NCBI GenBank assembly: GCA_019828545.1
Contig: JACVRA010000137.1
Coordinates: 1 to 64,000 of the forward strand
Origin: Paracamarosporium sp. OC-R06-R3
Lineage: Eukaryota > Ascomycota > Dothideomycetes > Pleosporales > Didymosphaeriaceae
Length of the DNA stretch: 64,000 nucleotides
Direction of reading: 5' to 3'
Made by a program: the position numbers and the translations under genes. Below the pieces are notes generated by a model. That model did no database searches. It was not told where the DNA came from and saw only the letters and a program-made list of their open reading frames with translations. Below are positions 53,136-64,000 of the stretch, piece by piece (positions within the stretch are counted from its first letter, which is position 1; every line of letters starts with the position of its first letter).

Positions 53136-54884
53136 ATGGAGGCTCTCGAATCCAGGCAAAGGTCCGTGTTTGCTTCTGCCCTCCAGCCTGCCCTCGCTAA
53201 CCTCCACTCCAGCTTTGGCCTCCCGTCAATAAGTAACCTGGACCAAATCAAGCGGGAAGAGATGGACTACCAGCGAAAGCACTCGGCTTCGGCCGCTCCC
53301 ATGAACCCGTTGCACCCGCTTTCCCACCACCCTCACCAATCCCCGGCCGCCAGCGCACTCCCGGCTCCGCTGGGAGGCTTGCTGTCGCCCCCAGAGTCGC
53401 GCAGAACCTCTGGAGAAGACGATGCTCAACGGGCACCTGCGCGTCAATCGCTGCCCTCCATACAGGAGGCACTGGGCGGCTCCGAACAGTCTCACGCGTT
53501 TTCAGCATCCGCCCCTGGCCCCCCACCTGCACCTACCTCGGCGCCCCAGTCATATTTCCCTCCATCGACCTCCTCGCCGACGGACCAGAGGACCAGACCC
53601 TTTGCGACTGACCTCCACGGCAGCCAGGGCCCTTCAAATCCCTTCGCCCAAGCACGAAGTCCGTTCATGGGTACGTCGACAACGACTGGTCCTCCGCCCC
53701 CTCCGCCTCCGGCACCTTTGGATTCGCTACCGCGCCCTTCCTTTTCAGAACCGCGCCCGTCCTTCTCCGAACCTCGTCCCTCGTTTTCTGCACCTCAGCA
53801 GAACTCCAAACTCCCCACCCTTCATCCGCTTCGCACAAATCCGTCACCTCCTCCGGGTCCCGGACGACCCACTCATCCTTATTCCGCCTACCCGCCGCAA
53901 TCCTCTGCCCCGTACGAACCTGCAGCGCCTCACTCGGCTGGTCCAATGAATCCCAACTATGGGTACCAGCAGCAGCAATATCCATCCGCTTATCCCTTGT
54001 CAGCACCACCTCCAGGAGCACCCAATTCGCAATATCCACCATCAGCATCAACCTACTCGGCACCTCCACGGCCGTTTGCTGGACAGTGGGATGGCCGCCC
54101 AGAAGAGAAGAAGCTCAACAGAGCCAGCCTTGCACCCTACGGTGAATCAGTGAAGAGGCATCTGGAAAGTTTCGACCTTGAGGCGTCCCTCAATGAGGTA
54201 GGCTCGACGACAGTTCCTTGTAATATTCACGCTGACCAGTCACAGATGGCTGAAGGTGCGGGTCGTATAACAGATTTTAGTAAAATCTACAGACAACGAG
54301 CCCACGAATCTCAGCGCATCGGCATGACCCCACAATCTATGCCACGCCTAGAAGAGGTGGATGACATGTTGAAATACAGCGAAAGGATACAGACCTCGCT
54401 GCAGCGGATGCGAGAAGTCGTGTTCAACCATCAGGCAAGCTTGGTGGAACCGCCGCAGGATGCGCGCTACACTCGAATAAACGGATATGAGCACGATGTC
54501 CAAAGCAATTACGGCGACGACGCCAAAGGCACTGGCGGTTTCGCAGGCCCAGACCCTAAGAAACGTCGTGGTGTAAGTTTGCTCCCCTGGTTTGGTCGCA
54601 AACATGAACTCATACCTAACAAGCCAACGCAGCGCGCGGCACCGCCGGGAAGGTGTCACAGCTGCAATCGAGCCGAGACCCCCGAATGGCGACGCGGACC
54701 TGATGGAGCGAGAACCCTGTGCAATGCATGCGGTCTTCGTAAGTCAAGCGTCCAAGTCCTTCTACTACCACGCTAATTCGATGAAGATTACGCAAAATTG
54801 ACCCGCAAAATGGGTGGCAAACCGGCCATGACCAGCTCCAATCTAAGACCAAAATCGCTAGACCAAGCATCGCCCTCTGGATAG
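53136..54884 (+). CDS. nsdD: NsdD-type GATA zinc finger transcription factor
   Basis: Predicted 530 residues in four exons: 53136-54197, 54246-54572, 54633-54738 and 54787-54884. The first two introns are in-frame lengths (48 and 60 bp) and could be read through without a stop; the third splits the finger. The C-terminal IVb GATA finger is CHSC-x18-CNAC: GRCHSCNRAETPEWRRG and GARTLCNACGLHYAKLTRK, matching NsdD, the Aspergillus activator of sexual development and repressor of conidiation. Before it, GPDPKKRRG resembles a nuclear signal and RITDFSKIYRQRAHESQRIG is a conserved NsdD block. The N-terminal ~330 residues are Pro/Ser-rich, with PRPSFSE repeated three times at about residues 200-220. 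The start ATG gives MEALESRQRSVFAS. More than 5 kb of gene-poor DNA lies upstream, fitting heavily regulated developmental genes. Confidence 0.92.
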
Positions 54885-57800
54885 AGTCTACTGGCGTCCC
54901 TACCGAGTCTACGAGTTTACGCTTTGCCGATTCGGTGCCCTTAGTTCTTCTCCAAGCGGGACCTTGGTCGGAGTCGCCGTGCAGCATACAAAAAGTCATT
55001 TCATCATGCTCGTCCTAGCATTCTTGGCTAGGCTATACATACTCCTGGCTCCTGGCGTTACATATTCCCTTTCACGCATGGTCCATTCATCAGTCATTCA
55101 CCGGGAAAGGGGCTTTGGCGTCCAAATCATATCACTGCATTTACGGAACCTGTACCTCATTTTTTTATTACTACCAGGCATCGTCGGCTCGTCTTACTAG
55201 AGACGCGCAAGGCTTTGTAAGTTTAATCGGCCTTTGGGCGCGGCTTGCGACATGTGTCTCGTTTGGATATACTTCGGTTGATTTTTATTTTCCCCTTTGG
55301 CGTGTTAGTATACCAGCATTTTGGCTCAGATACCGCAGGCTTCCAGGCCTGCCCCGGTTAAGGCGTTTTCTCATTGGGATGTGTAGTTACACGTTGATGG
55401 AAGGGGGGGAAGCGAAGGACTCAGAGACACTTTGTTAGAGGTGTACGGTGCAAGAGCGATTTGTGTCATGATAGCGTGCGTGGAAGAAGAGCAGACAGAC
55501 AGTGCAAAAAGCTGAATCCATCCATCCCGTCGGTAGACAAATTGACGGAGCTACCGCTGTTCAACGACCCTCCCGTCTCGTCTCGTCTCGTCTCGTCTCG
55601 TCTCGTCCCGTCCCGTCCCGTCCTTGCCTGCCCGTCCTTCGCACACGTTCCAGCCCCTCAACGCCACGACTCTCCTCCTCCCCCTTCGAGTAACCCACGT
55701 CTCTACAATGCACGCTCCCAACTTCCACTCCCACTTCCACCAATCGCACATCAGATCAACACTCCTTGCCTCACCTCTCTCCGCTCTGCTCCGCTCTGCT
55801 CACTTTTCTCTTTTCCTCCCCCTCGCTTCCCCTTCCGTCACCCCCTCCCAAAATCCCACGCCCGTACCGATCGCTCGGTCAACACGACCTGTCTCGCCCT
55901 GCACGCGGCCCGATTTGCTGGGCCCGCCGCCCGCTGCCCGAGTCCAGTCTGTCTGAGTGGCGGGCGAGCGGGCAGCCAGCCGATGGGATGTGTCGCCGGG
56001 GGAATGCGCTCGCGGGGCCTGCTTGCCTGCCTGGCGTGCACGAACGAACGAACGAACGGTGGAGGCGTGCTTCCGGGCGGGAGCGCGGGCTGCGTCCGCG
56101 TCTGCGTCCGAGTCTGAGACACGCATCTCGGGATGTATTTTCTTTTTTCTTTCTTTTTTCCTTCTTTTTGCCGTTCCGCGGTGGTGGTATGGTATGGTGA
56201 TAGTGCGTTGCATGTAGCACCTGTTCTGCTTGTATCGTGCCGTATTGTGTCGTGTGTAGTGTTATTCTAAGTATATCCTCGATACGCGTACTACGTGCCC
56301 CTCCCCCCCTCTTCCGTCTTCCCTTTCCACCTGTGTAGGCTACCGCACTACGTTCACCACGCATGCCCACACCCACCCACCTACCTCCCCGGCGAAAACC
56401 CATACCACACCCTCGGTCCCACCGTTACACGGCTCGCTTCCCTTTTCCGCATTCGCTGCACGGCGCGTGTGCACGGCTCCACATAGCACGGCACGGCAGG
56501 TTCGCGCTCAGATCGGCGGGCTGCGCTGCTGCGCTGCGTTGCGCAGAGATACGTGTTGCACTGCGCGGCGAGGGTAAGCGGGGTGCGGCGTGCGGTGGAT
56601 GGAATTTCCGTGGTATACTGGCGTGGTACGGCGCTGCTGGGGGGGCGTTTGGAGATGTGGTGTAACGGCGTGTGGATGCGAATGGGGTGTTGGGGGTAGG
56701 GGTAGGCTGGCGCTGAGACGAGGCAGCTAGGGGATGGGAGTAGGGCGGGGTTCTAGGGGTGGGGTTCGAGAGGGTCGTGTGAGGGTGCACGTGGGATGTT
56801 GTGTTGCGTTGGGAGGAGTCAAAGGAGAGGCAAGCAGGTGTTTCTACCGGGAGTTTGGGCCGCTATATGCGTTGTGTAAGTGAGTTTATCGAAAGTATGC
56901 CGTGGCATTATGGGGAGGGTGTTATGACATGGTATACGGCTTTTGGTGCAAGGGGTGGGTGTTGAAGGGGGAGTGTTGAATTGTGGTTATGTTCTTTTTT
57001 TGTCGCGAGTCTTACGACAGAATTTGAGTCACGTCTTGTTGTCTAGTGATATGCACATGTGCGTGTCGCAGCAGATAGTATATTAGCTTCTGGCAGTAGA
57101 AGTCATGTGAAAAGACGATCGACAAACGCTGGTGTTGCTATGTCAAGCCTCGAGCACTGCTATGGCGAGTGTTTCAAGCCATTGAAGCAATCTGGCTGAG
57201 ACTAGGACGGTGGCATGCAGATCCAAGTAAGATATTCGATACTCTTCCTAATAACAGAGTGTTCGAATCATCTCAAACCCGTACTTCTTAGATGATGGAG
57301 ATCTGGCGCTTCGTGTTCGCTTGGATGCTACCGATGCAGCCTTAGTCGGAAGCGGCCCTAGAAAAGTGCCCTTTTCACGAGCAACTACAAGTTGCGGCCT
57401 TGTTCTAAAAAGCGCCCACTTCAGAAAGAAGTAACGTGGCGATCACAGGTACGAACGTTCGTCTATACATAGTATGATAGTCAATATTGAAGGCATGTAG
57501 GCCTTGTTACTCGTTTGGTATTTGCTAAGCAGTCGTTCAATGGTCGAGGTATACTCTGTTAACACGAAAGAAGCAAGTGAAACCGAAGGCAATGAGAACA
57601 ATTGGTCGGCATACTCTTGCAGCGACGGTTGAAGGACGACTTCGTTGGCTGGCAGGTGGATCTACTGGAAGTGCATGTCATAGTCAACTGTCTACCGTCA
57701 CCGTGGAGAGTTTAGCCGTTTCGCGCATTGTCTGCCTCCATTATCCCTCCTTAGGCAATCCCATCTAAAATGGTTTGATACCATCAACGCAAACGCCGGG

Positions 57801-59069
57801 GTCTTAAATAAACTTCAGCGTCCTGCGGACATTCATCGCCAATAGCGAGGTTCAGAACACACGACAGAGCACATGCGCGGGCCTCGATGCGTTTGAGACA
57901 CGGCCGAAGTTACGAGATCCCAAGCATTGGCCGTGGTGACACAACAGGCTCATGTGGACCAATCTCGGTGGTGTCAGCGATACGTGTTTAGGATGGCCGT
58001 TGGTTTTGGTGGGATATCAGCAACAGCATCTCTCCATCCTGTCGTTAGTCAAACACGATGTCTTCAAGCCCCGAATTTTTCCGGTCGCAAGATGTCTCTC
58101 CTCTCGTCTTCTCGGACCATGGCGCGGCGTAGTTCAATTGCAGATTGGCTGTCATGTCACCCACGCGTACCAACGCCCGATAGCGCTCACGGCGGCGAAG
58201 AGGACCGTTGCGAGGGTGTCGTAGATTGGTACTGTGTGACTCGATTGCCAGCTCACAGCAACTCAGCCATTCAACACATGATGCCCAACCGCCCGCAGGG
58301 AGATATCTCTTTTCCCGAGACGACCCAGAAGTGCGCGGCCCTGCAGCTGTCATCGCTTGGGGAACGCGTGTGTCCAAGCCGAAAGGCCAACCAAGGAGTG
58401 CGCAAATGACGAGCATGCAGCATCGAGCGGGGCGGGCGCTTCTCCTGGCGTTCGCGTTGGTGTATGTGCAAAGGGTGTCCAGGAGGAGCACACGTGGGGA
58501 AGCGAAGTGGCACGGGACCAGCCCAAGCGATTAGGGTGCATAGGGGCTGCTGTTGTGTTGCCCGACGTGCTGTCACCGGCCTTGTCCAACGTCGTGTCCG
58601 TGTCTGGAGGAGAAGAGATGTCGTCGTCGGGCTTCCGGCGCGGCGGGTGTGCTCGTTTACATGCAGCGAAAGCGGAAAGCGCGAGCGGGCGTCGTCGGGA
58701 AGGCGCCGGGATGCGTTCCTCGGAAGAGCTAGTCCTTCTCCCACGGGACCCTCACATGCACCCATTAGTAATCGTGATGCTTCAATCATTCCTATGTCGG
58801 CGCCTACCGTCTCGTCTGCGCCTCTACATTGTCCCATCACACCGATCGCCAGGGCGCCTCACGCACTGCTCCTCGCCAGCGCCTCTGAAATCCGCTGTCG
58901 CAGCCCTGCGCGTCGAGGTACCCCGCTACGGCTAGATTTCTGCAGTACACCCCGAGCCCTCCTCCCCAACATCCTAGGGAACAGCCCGCCACTCACAGAC
59001 CCCCGGCGGCGTTTTTGACGCCTGTTTTGGACGGAACGAGAACTAAGCCCTCGTCGACGCTGTTTGGGA
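54885..59069. other. Long intergenic region upstream of glutamate-cysteine ligase
   Basis: 4.2 kb without a supported gene. Simple repeats lie at 55575-55619 and 56037-56057. Overlapping frames at 55.4-56.4 kb and 57.9-59.0 kb are rich in Arg/Pro/Ser or appear on both strands at once and show no domain. The region must contain the nsdD 3' end and the promoter and leader of the glutathione gene. Confidence 0.5.
55575..55619. repeat. GTCTC/GTCCC pentanucleotide repeat
   Basis: Six GTCTC units are followed directly by three GTCCC units, as if a point change spread through part of the array. It lies in non-coding DNA. Confidence 0.85.
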
Positions 59070-61369
59070 ATGGGGCTGCTGTGAGACCGTGCACCACCGC
59101 ATTGATGTGCTAGCTAACGGCAGGCAAGCGCTTTGGGAACCCCGCTGGAGTGGCCAGAGGCCAAGAAGGTCGCCAGCAAAGTCCGATCCTGGGGTATTGA
59201 AGTACGTCCGCTTGGTGCGGCACGGCTAGAGCAATACATTGACGTGTCCTGCAGCAACTCCTTGCAATTTGGGGCAACGCCAAGGGCAAAGAGAGGGCTG
59301 CACTGCTTTGGGGCGACGAGGTGGGATTTGCACGTCTCTTGATACCACCGGCGACTGATGCCATCACCAGATCGAATATCTCGTCGTGTGTTACGATGAG
59401 CAGAACCGCAAGGTTCGTCTGTCGTTGCGCCAGGCAGACATTCTGGCAGCGCTGGCCAGCGACGAGAAGCTACTGCAAGAAGGCGGCGGTGTTCCTGATG
59501 TGCAAAGAGGTCCGGTCAAGTGAGCGTCGCCTGCCATCAATTTCGCTCAGATTATTGACATCGAAAGGGAGGCCGAGACCACCGCCCCTGTCTTCCACCC
59601 CGAGTTCGGCCGCTTCATGCTGGAGGCTACCCCTGGAAAGCCATGGGGCATCGGTTTCAAAGACCTGCTCGATGTTGAGCCCAACATGAAGTGGAGGTAA
59701 GGTTTTTAACTCGCTTAATGCTTCCTGAAGCAGCGCTGAATCTGCTGCAGGCGTACAATAGCCAAGGATCACATGGAGAAGACCGAGTTCCCAATCACCC
59801 TAACGACATTTCCACGGCTTGGATCGCCTGATTGCATTGTGCCTTCGTATCCTGTTTCTGGCCCCAAGCTACGGTCTCAGTATGTGCCCGATGAGATTGC
59901 TAACCCGCATATACGCTTCCCGACCTTGGCGGCGAACATCCGCTGGCGAAGAGGCAGAAAGGTGGAAATTAATGTGCCCGTCTTTAGAGATGAGAAGACT
60001 AAGTGGCCCTTTGTGGATCCTACTGTAAATTATGATCTTCACCAATGGCCTGAGGATGATGATGTTCGCAATGGCGCTGCGAAGGATAATCACATCTACA
60101 TGGATGCCATGGCTTTTGGCATGGGAAGCTGTTGCCTGCAGATAACGTTCCAGGCCAAAAACATCCAAGAAGGCCGTACGATGTATGATCAACTAAGCCC
60201 ACTTGGTCCGATCTTACTTGCTCTAACGGCCGCGACACCCATCTACAAAGGCTTCCTAGCTGATACTGATGTCCGATGGAACCAGATCGGTAGAGCTGTA
60301 GACGACCGAACACCAGAAGAGCTTGGAGAGAAGGTAAGCACACACTTTACACAGTCCTTTTTGTATAATTCATCGGACACTAACAGGGTATCAGCCTCTT
60401 CAAAACGACAGATGGCGCCTACCCAAATCCCGATATGCTTCCAATTCAACTTACATATCGCAAGACCCACGTCTACGGCGCGAATATCTCGACCCTGGCC
60501 TTGTCATCGATGAGGACATCAAGCGGCGCCTGGTAGAAGGCGGTATGGATGACCTTCTTGCCACCCACTTTGCGCACCTGTTCATCCGTGACCCTATTGT
60601 CGTCTTCGCCGAAGACCTCGAGACACTGGATCTCTCCAAAGCCGACCACTTCGAGAACCTTCAATCGACCAATTGGCAGCACATGCGTTTCAAGCCACCA
60701 CCACCCAATTCCGACATGGGGTGGCGTGTCGAGTTCCGTCCCATGGAGATCCAGATCACCGACTTCGAAAATGCAGCATTCAGTATCTTCATCGTGCTAA
60801 TCACGCGAGCAATTTTGAGCTTCAATTTGAACTTTTACTTGCCAATCCAGAGAGTAACTGAGAACATGGAAACGGCACATAAACGCGATGCACTGTCTTC
60901 CGAGAAGTTCTGGTTCAGGAAGAACCCCTTTGGCTCGCACTCACACTCCACCGGCACCTCTACGCCTGCCGAAGGCAGCAGGCCACCCACACCTTTCGGT
61001 CCCGTCGAAGACGAATACGAGCAAATGACTATCAACGAGGTCATCAACGGACAGCAATCTGCTGACGGCAAAGACTGCTTCCCCGGTCTGATCTCGCTCG
61101 TCGAAAGCTATCTGGATAGCATGAATGTCGATGTAGAGACCCGCTGCGATCTCGCGCGGTACCTTGACTTGATTCGGAAGCGAGCCGATGGAACGTACTG
61201 GACCGCAGCGAAGTGGATCAGGCACTTCGTGCAGACACATCCTAAGTACGAGAAAGACAGTGTAGTCGGGGACGAGATTACTTTTGATCTTGTCAAGGCA
61301 GCAGAGCAGATTACGAAGGAGGAAGGAAGAGATGGATTAGGGAAGGAGATGTTGGGGAGGAGGCGGTGA
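59070..61369 (+). CDS. gcs1: Glutamate-cysteine ligase catalytic subunit
   Basis: Predicted 661 residues in seven exons: 59070-59080, 59129-59201, 59255-59320, 59371-59519, 59568-59696, 59751-60333 and 60395-61369. Introns are 48-61 bp and all joins keep the frame. The first coding exon is 11 nt (MGLL), so the start is easily missed; joined, it reads MGLLALGTPLEWPEAKKVAS as in other eukaryotic enzymes. Other landmarks are LLWGDEIEYLVV (start of the active site), FHPEFGRFMLEATPGKPWG, TLTTFPRLG, DAMAFGMGSCCLQITFQA and MDDLLATHFAHLFIRDPIVV. The enzyme joins glutamate and cysteine, the first and limiting step of glutathione synthesis, in the cytosol. A serine/threonine-rich insertion (~residues 515-540, SHSHSTGTSTPAEGS) is typical of fungal forms. 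Confidence 0.95.
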
Positions 61370-62381
61370 TTTTTCGTGTGAGGTTACAAAGGGAATATTT
61401 GAATGGGTGGATGTCTGTGTGTTTGCATAGCGAGGGATCATATGGGAAGGGTGCATATACGACAATCTAGTGTGCGAGAGCACGTACGAAAATATACGAG
61501 ATATATGGATGACCTATGAGGCCCTCGGGCCCGTGTACTTCAGTCTGAATTTTCCTAGTTCTAATTGTTTTGCACGGGTACCATGCGGTGACCCAGTGTT
61601 GGTGAGCCTGCAACAAATTCAGTGATATACCAGGACGACTCTAACACCTTTTATTATGATGCAGCAGAGGGAGATTCACATTAATGCTCCACTAGCTAGT
61701 AGGATTAAGAAGATGTTTGTTTGGACGGCTATCACACTAATAGCACAGTGGTACAGACGGTAGACGTATATTTTTAACTTGTAAAAACCGGCTTTCTTTG
61801 AAATTGTATGGAAAAGGAGGACAATGCAATACACCAACACAAAGGGCGAAGTAAGTTGGTGGGTTTCTGCAAAATGGCTTTTGTATGCAAGAATTCTGTC
61901 TCGTTGGCACAAGGAAGTCTAGGAGCTTGTCTGGGAATCCGGCTGAAAGGATGCTCATCCAACTTTTTGGCTAGAAACCGCATCCGGTACTCCTTCCTCT
62001 TTGCCTATTCCTAAAGCATCCACAGTTCAAACGTCATCCTCGTACTCACACCTTTTGCATCATCATGGAGAGTACCCGGATATTGGAAGCCACGCCCAGA
62101 CCTCCAAATGAGGTATGCAGCGCACGTGGGATTGATTAATAGTCTTCACGCAAAAGGTCTGCAGCTCTGGAGAGCAATTGAATGACCGTAATCATGCTCA
62201 GCTCCTCTTGTTGGACTAAATGAACAATACTTGTAAAATAAATGCCGACCCGGTAGTCGCAGCTCCGCGTACCTGATACCACCGCATTCAACACTGTATA
62301 AATGGATGCAAGCATGTCGATCAGACACCACGACATACCCATTATAACAATATCACATCTGGCTGAACCAAGCTCACAGCC
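61370..62381. other. Intergenic region before the secreted protein gene
   Basis: About 1 kb between two plus-strand genes, AT-richer than the neighbours. Short frames on both strands overlap each other and have no support. No RNA gene or repeat was recognised. Confidence 0.5.
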
Positions 62382-62930
62382 ATGCCGATCCGGTGTATAG
62401 TAGCTCCACTCCTCCTAAGCACATTACCCTACGTCGCAACCGCACTTCCAGCTCTTGACCCTCCTACCGACCTAGCGGATGCTCCAGCCGCAAAAGCCCA
62501 CAACATCTACCTCGCAACATGCGTCCCAAAAACCAGGAACGACGACAAACCTGCCCCGACCGCAAACTTCACCGCAATAGCTTACTTCCGCCAACCGCTC
62601 AACATCACGACCGTCGACCCAGACACCAAGGCGCCCAAACCCGACAAAGCAACGCTTGTAGCGCAACCGCCTGAGCCTTGGGAAGGTGTCAAGTGGAAGG
62701 TCAAGGTGTGGAATGATAAACTGTTTTCGGCTTCGATTGCGGTGGATGCGGCGACTTCGACGAAGGGAGCATTAGCTGGGGACGCAAAGTTGGGAGACGA
62801 GGATTATGTGTGTTTCAAGGATGGGGAAACGGCGATTAGGGTGAGGGAGGATGGTGCCAGGGGGGATTGTGTGGCGGACTATTGGTGTGCTGGGTTGGAA
62901 GCGGGGAAAGGACAAAGACGGTGGTCTTGA
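62382..62930 (+). CDS. Small secreted protein, unrecognised
   Basis: A single-exon protein of 182 residues. The first ~22 residues form a signal peptide (CIVAPLLLSTLPYVATALP, cleavage likely near ATA-LP). The mature part has four cysteines: one early in IYLATCVPKTR and three near the end in EDYVCFKDG, RGDCVADYWC, which could make two disulfides. Two N-glycosylation sites (NFT, NIT) are visible. No known enzyme or effector motif was recognised. Small size, secretion and paired cysteines fit effector-like or cell-surface proteins of plant-associated fungi, but that is inference. Confidence 0.72.
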   Translation: MPIRCIVAPLLLSTLPYVATALPALDPPTDLADAPAAKAHNIYLATCVPKTRNDDKPAPTANFTAIAYFRQPLNITTVDPDTKAPKPDKATLVAQPPEPWEGVKWKVKVWNDKLFSASIAVDAATSTKGALAGDAKLGDEDYVCFKDGETAIRVREDGARGDCVADYWCAGLEAGKGQRRWS

Positions 62931-64000
62931 CGCTGGCGTTTGCAATAGTACGTTGTATGGTGCTGGATTGGTGTTGCTAGTTACGAGGACCTGTAAGCTC
63001 GATGTAAGCTATCTAAGATATACGTGATTGCGTCTAGTAATTGCGTATTGGAAAGAAGAAAATAAACCGGAGTGCTGTTGTGGACTACTTATATATCATG
63101 CTGTGTTAATATCCACCACCCTACATGCCATAGAACATCTGTCCGGCCCATGCATTATTCTGTAAGTATCTCAGTTGGTGTCGAAAACGATAGCGACGGC
63201 GTTGGCGACAGCTGATCTGCTCTCTGGTTCGACATGATGTCCGCGCCGAGAATGCATCGAGCTGCGCCCCTTTCGTACACGGTTTCTTTGTTTGCGAAGA
63301 TCCGTATGCGTGTTGTAGCGAAACAACAACTCTTTACCGCACCACAACGCGGATTTTGCATTCCCTAACAGCAGCACACACGGCGTTCGGAGAAGAGGAC
63401 CGGAGTTTGCAATGACTCATTTCGTGCTTGATTGGTTGAGCCACATAGAGCCTTTGTCAGCCCAAGCGCTAAGCATGTGCGGCATAGCTTCAGGCCCTTG
63501 GAAGATCATGGAGTCAGCGTTTTAGCGATCTCGAAGGCAGCAACAATTCACAGCCAAGACGTCTCGCAACGCATTCAGATCACGTCCTCGAGGCTGAAAT
63601 CCATTCCTGATCGGTTGTCTTGTTGAGATTTCTCCATCGCTTACCTACGATCCCAAGCGTCGGCCTGGTACCCCACTCTACGTGATTTAGACGACAGATC
63701 GCTTACAAAGAGCTTGTATCACGTTCGCCAGAAGCAGCCCTACCCTCAGGCATCGAAAGACGGATCATAGTAAAAAAAAAAAGGCCAGGCAGAACCTACT
63801 TCCCTTTCTAATGCCGACCAGCTGTCGCGTCGATGTAAGCGTGTAGCTGGTCGCACACTTGGTAGTTGACCTTTACTGTCTTTGGAGGCCTGTGAAGCAG
63901 TCGAAAGGACCGTGTCTATGAGAATATGTCGCCAAGCCCGGTGGAATCTAGTTCGAAGAAAAGCGGTGATGTGCAACTGAATAGAGCTTGCGAAGCATGC
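62931..64000. other. Right flank without a supported gene
   Basis: The last 1.07 kb shows only short overlapping frames. No domain, RNA gene or repeat was recognised; a run of 12 A lies at about 63772-63783. Confidence 0.5.

Noticed and set aside
52064..53200. Long open frames on both strands before the GATA factor (up to 378 codons)
   Set aside because: They overlap on several frames at once, are mostly Arg/Ala/Pro/Ser and follow very GC-rich repeats. The clear NsdD protein starts at 53136 in a frame with conserved sequence.
55461..56213. Overlapping Arg/Pro/Ser-rich frames near the pentanucleotide array
   Set aside because: Simple-repeat composition on both strands and no domain; treated as non-coding.
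57927..59018. Frames of 150-190 codons on both strands before glutamate-cysteine ligase
   Set aside because: They overlap each other, have no family signal and lie where the promoter and leader of the ligase gene must be.
1..64000. CRISPR arrays, bacterial operons, ribosome binding sites, integrated plasmids
   Set aside because: No regular spacer-repeat pattern or prokaryotic gene organisation is visible; the window is eukaryotic throughout.

Overview
This window is nuclear DNA of a filamentous ascomycete, most likely a Dothideomycete or another Pezizomycotina. Almost every gene has short GT-AG introns of about 45-60 bp. The gene content is typical of such fungi: Zn2Cys6 regulators, HET-domain proteins, an NsdD-type GATA factor, a dispersed 5S rRNA gene and an AT-shifted repeat copy that looks hit by repeat-induced point mutation (RIP). 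No bacterial operons, CRISPR arrays or intact transposons are visible.

Layout. 1.3-8.6 kb: an arylsulfotransferase-like secreted protein, a many-intron MFS anion transporter, and a divergent Zn2Cys6 regulator that carries an in-frame TAG unless an alternative splice site is used. 8.9-14.3 kb: a complete Ser/Thr kinase with a long disordered tail, divergent from a protein with a HeLo-like N-terminus and a degenerate kinase domain. 14.5-20.1 kb: low-complexity DNA, weak or unrecognised ORFs, a decayed gene and two copies of a ~100 bp repeat, one strongly C-to-T/G-to-A shifted. 20.1-22.9 kb: a HET domain joined through two short introns to a degenerate kinase domain and a ZZ zinc finger. 23.8 kb: an intron-containing tRNA-Ala(AGC). 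24.5-26.9 kb: a Leu3/PrtT-like regulator.

28.3-44.1 kb is mostly conserved housekeeping sequence: NAD kinase, a SAM methyltransferase, coatomer epsilon, a GDPD phosphodiesterase, gamma-tubulin, a small MYND protein and an FAD amine oxidase. 44.6-48.1 kb: a second HET protein divergent from an F-box-like protein, then a 5S rRNA gene. 48-53 kb is a gene-poor upstream region of an NsdD-type GATA factor (53.1-54.9 kb). After 4.2 kb without a supported gene come glutamate-cysteine ligase (59.1-61.4 kb) and a small secreted protein (62.4-62.9 kb).

The most unusual content lies at 9-23 kb. Three kinase-fold proteins sit there, two of them pseudokinases fused to domains of fungal non-self or cell-death systems (HeLo-like and HET). 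The divergent active kinase / HeLo-pseudokinase pair has a layout like an animal RIPK-MLKL relay; that functional reading is inference. Splice sites were placed by eye from frame, GT-AG signals and family conservation, without transcript data.
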